Origin: Pseudodesulfovibrio sp.
Lineage (GTDB): Bacteria; Desulfobacterota; Desulfovibrionia; Desulfovibrionales; Desulfovibrionaceae
DNA: 58,720 bases
Assembly (NCBI GenBank): GCA_022712855.1
Contig: JAFLJT010000022.1
Location: forward strand, 1 to 58,720
Reading direction: 5' to 3'
Shown here: piece after piece, positions 23,605-30,454 of the stretch
Layout: every line of letters begins with the position of its first letter
Position numbering within the stretch: position 1 is the first letter of the stretch
Position numbers and translations under genes: made by a program
The notes under the pieces: model-generated
Databases searched by the model: none
The model's input: the letters and a program-made list of their open reading frames with translations, nothing else
Told to the model about the DNA's origin: nothing

Positions 23605-23814
23605 ATGAAACGGTCTGAGTATATATTAAATGGAATGAATGAAATTTGTGCATATGTAGGAGGTTACTCTTCTCCCACTGTTCTAAAATGGATTCGACAA
23701 GGCTGTTTCCCTGCATGGCAAGAAAGAAGAGGTGGGGTCTGGAGGAGTGACACAAGGGCTATTGACGATTGGAATTTAAAAAAAACCAAAACCGCTACCA
23801 GGCAAGCTCATTAG
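23605..23814 (+). CDS. Small HTH DNA-binding protein
   Basis: A 69-aa protein with GAGGTTAGG ahead of the ATG. NEICAYVGGYSSPTVLKWIR is a MerR/excisionase-like winged helix-turn-helix, followed by a basic wing (PAWQERRGGVWRSD) and the usual IDDWN ending. Proteins of this kind in prophages act as excisionases or as small regulators. It stands alone in AT-rich DNA, transcribed in the same direction as the tail genes but downstream of them. It could regulate the tail locus or be a leftover of the integration module, whose integrase is not seen. Confidence 0.68.
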   Translation: MKRSEYILNGMNEICAYVGGYSSPTVLKWIRQGCFPAWQERRGGVWRSDTRAIDDWNLKKTKTATRQAH

Positions 23815-24481
23815 GTTTGAGAATAGGAGTCTGCATCTTACACCAGTATTGGGTCACTGTCTGGCAAATTAGGGTGAACTTGCAGTCCTTTGCTCCATGT
23901 CCTGAGTGGCCTATGGGCGCCCCCTTTATGGCGTTGTTATTGAACGTATCCCGTCCCCGAATGGATAGTGTTCTTAAACGCGATTGATGAAAAATTATGA
24001 GGGGATTGGAGGTACTATTCTCTCATGTAGGAGTGGCTGTGGTGGGTCCTAAGGTGGGCTTTTAAACCTCTTCGAGACTACTTTAAATTGCGTGTTGCGA
24101 CAAAAAATAATAAGTTCAATGCGTATAAGCTAAACCTCGTATCTGTCACGTCGGAGGCCGCGAGTTCGAGTCTTATTGCAAAAAAAGTGTCCCTCCTCCT
24201 GAGCACGCTGCTAAGTGTGTAATGGATAAGCTGCTTGATGAGGCTAGGTAGTCATTAAAACCTTTTTTGTGTCCTCTTTGTGTCCACATTCATAGATACA
24301 ACATGCATGAACCGACGATATCTGGCACACGATGCTCGCGTGCGCACTCTGCACAGGTTAGGATATACGGACGAAAACTCAGTTTTTTATAGTTGGTGAT
24401 TCAGTTTCAATTCCACAAGTTTCCTTGAATGGCATTCAAGAGGTCGTTGGGGTCGATTCTCTCCAACTCACTATATATTTT
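23815..24481. other. Gap without genes, partly decayed
   Basis: Roughly 670 bases hold no supported ORF. It contains the tRNA-like fragment listed at 24143 and, near 24270-24290, two close copies of TTTGTGTCC. The composition is mixed, as expected for the worn edge of an integrated element. Confidence 0.4.
24143..24172 (+). pseudogene. tRNA-Asp-like 3' fragment
   Basis: These 30 bases look like the second half of a tRNA: an anticodon-loop-like CTGTCAC (anticodon GTC, Asp), a variable region AGGCC and a T arm with GCGAGTTCGAGTC. The 5' half before it does not pair, and the T stem and acceptor beyond CTTATTG are degenerate, so it cannot be a working tRNA. Integrating elements that use tRNA genes often leave such fragments. 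A scar of an attachment site is the likely reading. Confidence 0.45.
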
Positions 24482-24514
24482 AAAGGCTTAGAATGAATAC
24501 ATTCTAAGCCTTTT
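24482..24514 (+). terminator. Intrinsic terminator-like hairpin
   Basis: A perfect 14-bp stem (24482-24495 with 24500-24513) with an AATA loop ends in CCTTTTCTC. This is a strong terminator for rightward transcription. No gene directly before it is evident; it may serve the HTH gene region or be inherited from a lost gene. Confidence 0.7.
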
Positions 24515-24924
24515 CTCATTGTATACACAAGAAGTGGTCCCGGTTGATCGGTGATCAGAGTTTGGTGCTTGCAAAATGATTCTGACCGCTTCGTATTATT
24601 TCGATATTATGACTTTTGGTGCGGATATTCTACGCATCGGCATGAAATAGCGAGTGGGTTTTTCAGTCTATTATTACTGGCTGCCATCGCCACCGCTTCC
24701 TTCAGAACCTACGCTGTCCCTTCCTCTGGAACGGCTGGAATCTGACCATCCTCTTGAACTCCCCCCCCCCCGGATGGCTGTCTAGTAGGCTTTCTGGATG
24801 CTGGCTGGTCCCACGAAACGACTGAAAGCAATCCTGTGGTCAGTGCGGAAAGAAGTGCAACAAGTCGTCAGACGTTTTTGCAGAAACTTAGGCTTACACG
24901 GATTTCAGGGTCTTGATTTGCGTA
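24515..24924. other. Gap without genes, with an 11-base C run
   Basis: No ORF here has a believable start and product. A run of 11 cytosines lies at 24761-24771. Such runs are prone to slippage and to sequencing error. The open plus-strand frame beginning at 24798 is opposite the HTH gene and looks like its shadow. Confidence 0.4.
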
Positions 24925-25131
24925 TTAGAAATTCCTGCTTCTGGTTCGTTGATAAACAACTCGACCTCGTAAGTGAGACTTCTGGGGCCCCTTTCCAAGT
25001 GAGTCGAGGTTTTGGAGGTATCCACGCTTGAAGGGCAAACCATGCTTTTCCGTAAGTTCGTTCCAACGAAATCGCCAAATGAGCGTTGGGAGTTTCTTTT
25101 TTAGGAAATCGAAATCAATAATTTTAGACAT
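24925..25131 (-). CDS. Small HTH (AlpA/excisionase-like) protein
   Basis: A 68-aa basic protein with the pattern of prophage and island DNA-binding proteins: MSKIIDFDFLKKKLPTLI start, then LTEKHGLPFKRGYLQNLDSL with GKGP directly after, matching the recognition helix and turn of AlpA-like helix-turn-helix proteins, and GRVVYQ as the wing strand. Relatives usually continue 10-20 residues further with an acidic helix, so this copy may be shortened. It lies 64 bases downstream of the 25196 gene on the same strand and may be co-transcribed with it. Confidence 0.6.
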   Translation of the reverse strand: MSKIIDFDFLKKKLPTLIWRFRWNELTEKHGLPFKRGYLQNLDSLGKGPQKSHLRGRVVYQRTRSRNF

Positions 25132-25195
25132 GAATACTCCTTTCGTTTCGATCAGAATGACTGAAACTGAAGGAGTTAGCGAAACACGTAAACGA

Positions 25196-25891
25196 TCATC
25201 GGGAAGGACCGCCAGCTATGACTTTCTCCGGCTTTTGGGGGTGCGCTTTTTGAGAGGTCGACCACTTTTTTTTGGTATTATTGGTCGTTTTGAGATATTC
25301 AGCCCTATGTATAGCTGCTGTTGCAGTCCTGAGGCAGCGGTCAAAGTGCGCAGTGTCATAATCATATAATTCGAAATACTTTGACGTGATATTTTCGATT
25401 GCTTCAGTTCTTGTACATCCATGAAGTTGCTTAGAGTCCCAAAGACAAAGGCCAATAGCTCTGTGTTTAGTCTCTAGGCGTATTCTCTGTACTATTTCGT
25501 GACTGAATATTTTTCCGTATTGGTGCTGCTGGTTGTAGTAGGCTTTGAGGCCTTCAGCATAAATCAAGCCATCCACTTCTTCAGAGTTGAAAACTACTTG
25601 GCGTTGGCCCTGATAATCAATCCATAGCTCGTCAAACTTTACCTGTTGCTTAGGTGATATTCTTGGAGGTTTATCTATAAGAAAGCATGGTGGAGTAGGG
25701 CGTTCCCAATAATTGAATTTATTACTAGAAATACGATTCAATATAACTTCAGAGTCATAATCTTGCAGCGGCCAAGCCACAAACATATTGTACTTTCTGC
25801 GGCTTTGCTCTGTTAAGAGATTCAGTTGATGAATTCCCTCCTTCATCTTTGAAAAAGGCTGCATGCCCTCCCTGAAAATGGAATTAGTCAA
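25196..25891 (-). CDS. Hypothetical protein of island origin
   Basis: 231 aa if started at the TTG that overlaps the preceding stop (TTGA), or 222 aa from ATG 25864, which has GGGAGG only two bases upstream. The sequence is soluble, rich in Tyr, Gln and Arg, with features such as WPLQDYDSEVILNRI and GLCLWDSKQLHGCTRTEAIE. The C-terminal 40 residues are basic (KKKWSTSQKAHPQKPEKV). I do not recognise the family. A DNA-binding or regulatory role would fit the basic tail and the HTH gene next to it, but this is inference only. The coding frame is clean over its full length. Confidence 0.5.
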   Translation of the reverse strand: MTNSIFREGMQPFSKMKEGIHQLNLLTEQSRRKYNMFVAWPLQDYDSEVILNRISSNKFNYWERPTPPCFLIDKPPRISPKQQVKFDELWIDYQGQRQVVFNSEEVDGLIYAEGLKAYYNQQHQYGKIFSHEIVQRIRLETKHRAIGLCLWDSKQLHGCTRTEAIENITSKYFELYDYDTAHFDRCLRTATAAIHRAEYLKTTNNTKKKWSTSQKAHPQKPEKVIAGGPSR

Positions 25892-26382
25892 ATGCGATTG
25901 TATTTGAAGTGGTGAAGCATGTAGTATTCCGACAAATCCAACGGGACGATGCTTTTGCGGATAGTATCGTTTTCAAGAATCTTTTCGGCTAATTTTTGAA
26001 TTTTGCGGTAGCCTGCATTTCGCTGAACGTACTGCCACCTCTAAAAATAAAAAGCGCGAATATGAGGAGCTTTAGTTAGGACTTCTGTCTTGTCTTTAGC
26101 AAATGGAATGAGACTTCCTGTGGGGGCAAATCCAGCGATTAACGATAGTAGCAAGTGACGTACACTCTCTGGAGGCACATCGTCGGCCAAGCTTGTTGCA
26201 AGGTTCTGACAAACGAGGAGCAGGGTGAGCGCTCGGAGACATTTGTCAGTAAATTCAGGCGAGTTGTCGTTGTGCAGTGGCTGTGAACGTAAAAAAGCTG
26301 CTTGGACCAAGTCTTCAATCACTATGTCTCCATAGTTGCTAAAAAACTTGACGAGTTCGTTAATAACACTTTGGTCTAATAT
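25888..26382 (-). pseudogene. Interrupted island gene with in-frame TAG
   Basis: One minus-strand frame runs from about 26382 to 25888 broken by a single TAG at 26041-26043. The first part is helical (INELVKFFSNYGDIVIEDLV, LRALTLLLVCQNLATSLADD). It has no ATG; GTG 26322 is the only usual start and cuts into the sequence, so the true start is probably lost. After the TAG the frame continues as WQYVQRNAGYRKIQKLAEKI and ends SEYYMLHHFKYNRI. WxxxxRNxxYRK resembles the start of short regulator-like proteins in alpha- and deltaproteobacterial islands. It is either one gene with a nonsense mutation or two joined fragments. The end overlaps the start of the next gene. Confidence 0.45.
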
Positions 26383-26621
26383 TTTTTAAGCTATTCAGCA
26401 GTATAACTATTCATCTTCTTTGCCACAAGCAATGCGCACAGCATTATGAAGGCGCTAAAACGAAAGCGTTTTTGATGTGAAGCGAAGGGGGGGGGCTGAT
26501 TAATGTGAGATGCAGCTGAGTCGGGTGTTTGGTCAGAAGTCATGATCAGCGCATTTAAGCAAGTATGACAAGATTATGCCGTACCGCCACCAATATCGCC
26601 ACTAAATCGCTATACAACAAG

Positions 26622-26653
26622 AAAAAGGCTTACGATTTTACTCGTAAGCCTTT
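26622..26653 (-). terminator. Terminator of tRNA-Asn
   Basis: A perfect 12-bp stem (26624-26635 with 26642-26653) with a 6-base loop; read on the minus strand it ends in CCTTTTTC. It lies 9 bases beyond the tRNA 3' end and should end its transcript. The island may begin just past it. Confidence 0.8.
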
Positions 26654-26661
26654 GATTTCGT

Positions 26662-26737
26662 TGGCTCCCCAGCACGGACTTGAACCGCGGACCTAGTGAT
26701 TAACAGTCACCCGCTCTGCCAACTGAGCTACTGGGGA
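26662..26737 (-). tRNA. tRNA-Asn (GTT)
   Basis: A 76-base cloverleaf on the minus strand. The acceptor stem TCCCCAG pairs with CTGGGGA, the D arm has AGCTCAGTTGGCAGAGC, the anticodon loop is CTGTTAA with anticodon GTT, and the T arm has GGTTCAAGTCC. CCA is encoded. It is complete. Its 3' end faces the decayed accessory region, the usual position for a tRNA used as an integration site. Confidence 0.96.
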
Positions 26738-26761
26738 ACATTTGCCGTTCAGGCGAAAAAA

Positions 26762-26790
26762 GGTCTAAACAAATCAGCAGTGGCGGTCAA
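26762..26790 (-). promoter_or_regulatory. Probable promoter of tRNA-Asn
   Basis: On the minus strand TTGACC (26790-26785) and TAGACC (26767-26762) are separated by 17 bases. The -35 box is near perfect, the -10 box weak. Transcription would begin about 18 bases before the tRNA. Confidence 0.5.
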
Positions 26791-26858
26791 GAGAAAATGT
26801 TGAGTTTTTTTATAAAAAGCAAAATAGCTCGGTTTCGGATGTTAAAGGGTTCATTTTC

Positions 26859-26887
26859 TTGACGTGAATCGTTATTTGGCTTACGGA
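26859..26887 (+). promoter_or_regulatory. Possible promoter of the lysS operon
   Basis: TTGACG (26859-26864) and TACGGA (26882-26887) are 17 bases apart. The -35 box fits sigma-70, the -10 box only partly. It sits about 50 bases before the lysS start and would serve the long envelope gene run. Confidence 0.35.
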
Positions 26888-26939
26888 TTCAACGTCTCTT
26901 GTTATTTTCTAGACTTTATAAGGGACAGGGAAAATAAAA

Positions 26940-28523
26940 TTGTCGCAGAACAAAAAAAAGAATAAGAAAATCAAGCTTGCAACCAAGTCGGCACACGCCG
27001 CTCGGTTCATGCCCATGCTCGAAGCCTTGCAAGCCAAGGACGAGCTCAATGCTGTCATTAAGAACCGTGTGGAAAAAGCATGTGGTCTTTTAGACGAGAA
27101 CATCCATCTATACCCCAATGATTTCAGGCGGGATACAGAAGTTCAATCCATAACGGATGAATACTCTGAATCCGATGCCGAAACCCTTGAGGCTACAGAG
27201 AGGGATTTTACCATTGCGGGTCGTGTCGTCTCCTACCGTTCATTTGGTAAGGTCACCTTTTTTCACTTGGAAGATCTTAGTGGAAAGATTCAGGTGTATG
27301 CTGCCAGAGATGATCTGGGAGTTGATGCGTACAAGTTGTTTAAGAAAACGGATATCGGTGACATCGTTGGTGTTACTGGTGATCTCTTTCGGACCAAGAC
27401 CGATGAGTTAACGCTCAAGGTTAAAAAGTTCCAACTCGTGACCAAATCCATGCGGCCGCTTCCAGAGAAGTATCATGGCCTTAAGGATGTGGAGACACGG
27501 TATCGTCAACGTTACGTTGATCTTATCGTAACACCGAGGACCAAGGAAATCTTCAAGATTCGTACAGCTATTGTGCGTGAGCTTCGGAGCATTCTGGACG
27601 AGAAAGGTTTCATGGAAGTTGAGACACCCATGATGCAAGCCATTCCCGGCGGTGCCACAGCCAAGCCATTTGAAACTCATCATAATGCTCTTGATATGAA
27701 ACTCTACCTGCGCATTGCGCCGGAATTGTATCTCAAGCGTCTTCTGGTTGGTGGCTATGAAAAGGTCTACGAGATCAACAGAAACTTCCGTAATGAAGGC
27801 ACCTCTACTCAGCATAACCCGGAATTCACTATGCTTGAATTCTACTGGTCGTATGCGAACTTTGAGGACCTTATGGACCTCACTGAAGAGATGTTCTCCC
27901 GTGTCGCCATAAAGGTGACTGGTTCGGCTAAGGTGCCGTATCAGGGAGAGGAGATTGATCTGTCCGTTGGCGCTTGGAACCGTGTGTCTTTCCATGACTC
28001 TCTGGAAAAGATCGGTGGCGTATCCCCGGATATTTTTGCTGACTACGAGAAGTGCAAAGCGTTTGTGAGAGAGAAGGGCGAGAAGGTTGTCGAGGGCGAA
28101 GTCCTCGGTAAGCTGCAGGCCAAGATCTTTGATATGTACGTGGAGCCCAAGCTCATTCAGCCGTATTTTATCTATCACTATCCGACTGATATATCTCCTT
28201 TGTCCCGTAGGAACGAGGAGAATCCTGATATCACTGATCGTTTCGAACTGTTCATGACAGGCCGTGAAATGGCGAATGCTTTCTCGGAACTGAATGACCC
28301 CGCCGACCAACGGGGCAGGTTTGAAGATCAGGTTAAGGAAAAGGAAGCTGGCGACGAAGAGGCCCACTTCATGGATGACGATTATATTCGTGCTCTTGAA
28401 TACGGTATGCCCCCGGCAGCCGGACAGGGTGTTGGTATTGACCGTCTCGTGATGCTGCTGACCGATAGCGCGTCCATCCGCGAAGTCATTCTGTTTCCGC
28501 TGCTTAGGCCGGAGGCTGGGTAA
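26940..28523 (+). CDS. lysS: Lysine--tRNA ligase, class II
   Basis: 527 aa from TTG. It charges tRNA-Lys with lysine using ATP. An OB-fold anticodon-binding domain at about 90-180 (IAGRVVSYRSFGKVTFFHLED) precedes the class II catalytic domain with motif 1 (GFMEVETPMM), motif 2 (FRNEGTSTQHNPEFTMLEF) and motif 3 (GVGIDRLVMLL). The TTG start with AGGGACAGGG upstream adds about 23 residues rich in Lys before MPMLEALQAKDELN. A later start at ATG 27009 would give a more usual N-terminus but has no ribosome binding site. It heads the closely packed envelope run, with lolC 25 bases downstream. Confidence 0.96.
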   Translation: MSQNKKKNKKIKLATKSAHAARFMPMLEALQAKDELNAVIKNRVEKACGLLDENIHLYPNDFRRDTEVQSITDEYSESDAETLEATERDFTIAGRVVSYRSFGKVTFFHLEDLSGKIQVYAARDDLGVDAYKLFKKTDIGDIVGVTGDLFRTKTDELTLKVKKFQLVTKSMRPLPEKYHGLKDVETRYRQRYVDLIVTPRTKEIFKIRTAIVRELRSILDEKGFMEVETPMMQAIPGGATAKPFETHHNALDMKLYLRIAPELYLKRLLVGGYEKVYEINRNFRNEGTSTQHNPEFTMLEFYWSYANFEDLMDLTEEMFSRVAIKVTGSAKVPYQGEEIDLSVGAWNRVSFHDSLEKIGGVSPDIFADYEKCKAFVREKGEKVVEGEVLGKLQAKIFDMYVEPKLIQPYFIYHYPTDISPLSRRNEENPDITDRFELFMTGREMANAFSELNDPADQRGRFEDQVKEKEAGDEEAHFMDDDYIRALEYGMPPAAGQGVGIDRLVMLLTDSASIREVILFPLLRPEAG

Positions 28524-28548
28524 GGCTTCGGCCCCCAGGCGAGAATCG

Positions 28549-29778
28549 ATGCGATTCGAAACTTTCATTGCAATGAGGTACCTGTTCGCACTGCGTAAGC
28601 AGGCGTTCATCTCCGTCATTTCTCTTTTCGCCATCTGTGGGGTGGCGATTGGTGTTGGTGCGTTGATTGTGGTCATCGGCGTTATGAACGGGTTTTCCAC
28701 AGACCTGAGAGAGAAAATTCTTGGTGTAAATTCCCATATCCTGGTGACCTCCCTGCGCGGTGGAATCAAGGATTACCGGGAATTGGCCAATGAAACCTCT
28801 AAAGTGTCGGGCGTTATTGGCGTGACACCTTTCATCTATTCCGAAGTCATGTTGTCCACCCGTAACGGCGTCAAAGGCGTCGTGTTGCGCGGGATCGATC
28901 CATCAACTTCGGGTTCCGTGCTGAGCTTGTCCAAAGACATGGTCAGCGGAGATGTGGCAAACCTTGAAGCGGGTAGCGATACTCCGGGTATCATCGTTGG
29001 CTCGGAGTTGGCGAAACGGCTTGGCTTGACCCAAGGGTCTGAAGTTAATTTGCTATCGTCCTCCGGCAGATCAAGTGCTGCTGGGCATACGCCGCGCGTT
29101 AAACGGTTCATCGTTGCTGGCGTGTTTCGTACAGGGATGTTCGAATATGATTCATCCCTCGGTTATGTGACTATTCCGGCGGCGAGAAAACTGTTGGGCT
29201 TCAAGGGGGATGTTGTTTCCGGGCTGGAAATCAGCGTGGACGATGTCTACAATGTGGAACAGATAAGCAAGGACGTGAGGGAAGCCGTCGGCTCTTTCAC
29301 AGTCTATGTACGGCACTGGCAAGAAATGAACGCCAATCTTTTTGCAGCTCTCGAACTGGAAAAGACGGCCATGTTCATTATTCTGGCCATGATCGTGCTG
29401 GTTGGTTCGTTCAGCATTGTGACGACTCTGGTTATGTTGGTAATACAAAAAACCAAAGATATAGCGGTGCTTATGTCTATTGGTGCTGACGTTGCGAGTA
29501 TCAGGCGAATATTTATGTTGCAGGGAACGTTCATTGGCTTGGCTGGTACATTCATAGGATTTTTGATTGGAGTGCCTATCAGCTTGTTGCTCAAGAAGTA
29601 TCAGTTCATCAAGCTACCGAGCGATGTGTACCCTATGGACTATCTGCCGGTGCGGCTTGAAGCATTTGATCTTATAGCTATTGGCGGAGCTGCTTTTTTG
29701 TTGTGTTTTTTAGCGACTATTTACCCGGCTCGCCGGGCGGCTGCTCTCAGCCCAAGCGAAGCCTTGCGTTATGAATAA
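28549..29778 (+). CDS. Lipoprotein-releasing ABC transporter permease, LolC/E family
   Basis: 409 aa. An N-terminal membrane helix (about 22-48, SVISLFAICGVAIGVGALIV) is followed by a periplasmic MacB/LolC-like domain of about 210 residues and three C-terminal helices (about 265-290, 320-345 and 370-395), the topology of the FtsX-like permeases. It works with LolD to pull lipoproteins out of the inner membrane and hand them to LolA. Only one permease gene is present, where E. coli has LolC and LolE, so it probably acts as a homodimer. The 3' end overlaps lolD by 8 bases. Confidence 0.9.
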   Translation: MRFETFIAMRYLFALRKQAFISVISLFAICGVAIGVGALIVVIGVMNGFSTDLREKILGVNSHILVTSLRGGIKDYRELANETSKVSGVIGVTPFIYSEVMLSTRNGVKGVVLRGIDPSTSGSVLSLSKDMVSGDVANLEAGSDTPGIIVGSELAKRLGLTQGSEVNLLSSSGRSSAAGHTPRVKRFIVAGVFRTGMFEYDSSLGYVTIPAARKLLGFKGDVVSGLEISVDDVYNVEQISKDVREAVGSFTVYVRHWQEMNANLFAALELEKTAMFIILAMIVLVGSFSIVTTLVMLVIQKTKDIAVLMSIGADVASIRRIFMLQGTFIGLAGTFIGFLIGVPISLLLKKYQFIKLPSDVYPMDYLPVRLEAFDLIAIGGAAFLLCFLATIYPARRAAALSPSEALRYE

Positions 29779-30454
29779 AGACCCTTTGTACCGCTTGGCT
29801 GCCGTGAGTAAGGAGTTTGAAGGACCGTCTGAAACGGTTCGCGTACTCCGCTCGGTTGATTTGAGCATTGAGCAGGGGGAATCGCTTGCCATTCTTGGGG
29901 CATCCGGTTCGGGGAAGACAACCTTGTTGCATATACTCGGAACGTTGGATAATTCGACGTCCGGGGAGATCTTTTTGAATGGTGTTGATCTGAGCACCTT
30001 GGGGAACAAACAACGGGCGGAATTGAGAAACCGAGATATGGGTTTTGTCTTTCAGTTTCATCACCTGCTGCCAGAGTTCTCCACGCTGGAAAATGTCGCT
30101 ATGCCCGCATTTATTGCAGGTAAAGGACGAAGCGAAGGTCTCAGATTGGCAAAAGAGGCTTTGGACATGGTTGGCTTGGCTCATCGGCAAGAGCACAAGG
30201 TAACAACCCTGTCTGGCGGAGAGCGGCAACGAGCTGCTATCGCACGGGCCATACTGCTTCGGCCAAAAGTTCTTTTGGCTGATGAGCCGACCGGGAACCT
30301 TGATGAAGAAAATGGCTCACGCATTGGTGAGTTGCTGGTTTCCCTTAATATTGAATTGGGTATGACTTTTATTGTTGTAACGCATAATCCCGAACTTGCC
30401 GGCATGATGCATCGGCGAGTGGAATTGCGCTCAGGAGAACTGTATGATCATTAG
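29771..30454 (+). CDS. lolD: Lipoprotein-releasing ABC transporter ATP-binding protein LolD
   Basis: 227 aa. All ABC ATPase motifs are present: Walker A GASGSGKTT, signature LSGGERQRAAIARAI, Walker B KVLLADEPTGNLD and the switch His in VVTHNPELA. It powers the LolC/E-type permease encoded just before it. Overlaps of 8 bases upstream and 11 bases with bamA downstream make a single translational unit of lipoprotein and outer-membrane-protein export. Confidence 0.95.
   Translation: MNKDPLYRLAAVSKEFEGPSETVRVLRSVDLSIEQGESLAILGASGSGKTTLLHILGTLDNSTSGEIFLNGVDLSTLGNKQRAELRNRDMGFVFQFHHLLPEFSTLENVAMPAFIAGKGRSEGLRLAKEALDMVGLAHRQEHKVTTLSGGERQRAAIARAILLRPKVLLADEPTGNLDEENGSRIGELLVSLNIELGMTFIVVTHNPELAGMMHRRVELRSGELYDH

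Noticed and set aside
24430-24480. T-loop-like GGTCGATTCTC as the 3' end of a tmRNA or tRNA
   Set aside because: The arms do not form a 5-bp T stem with a 7-base loop and no acceptor or CCA end is found.
26041-26043. TAG read as pyrrolysine
   Set aside because: No pyl genes, no insertion signal and no reason for pyrrolysine in such a protein. A nonsense mutation is simpler.
27408-28769. Minus-strand ORF of 453 codons opposite lysS
   Set aside because: lysS is beyond doubt. The opposite frame runs past its end into lolC without protein-like motifs.
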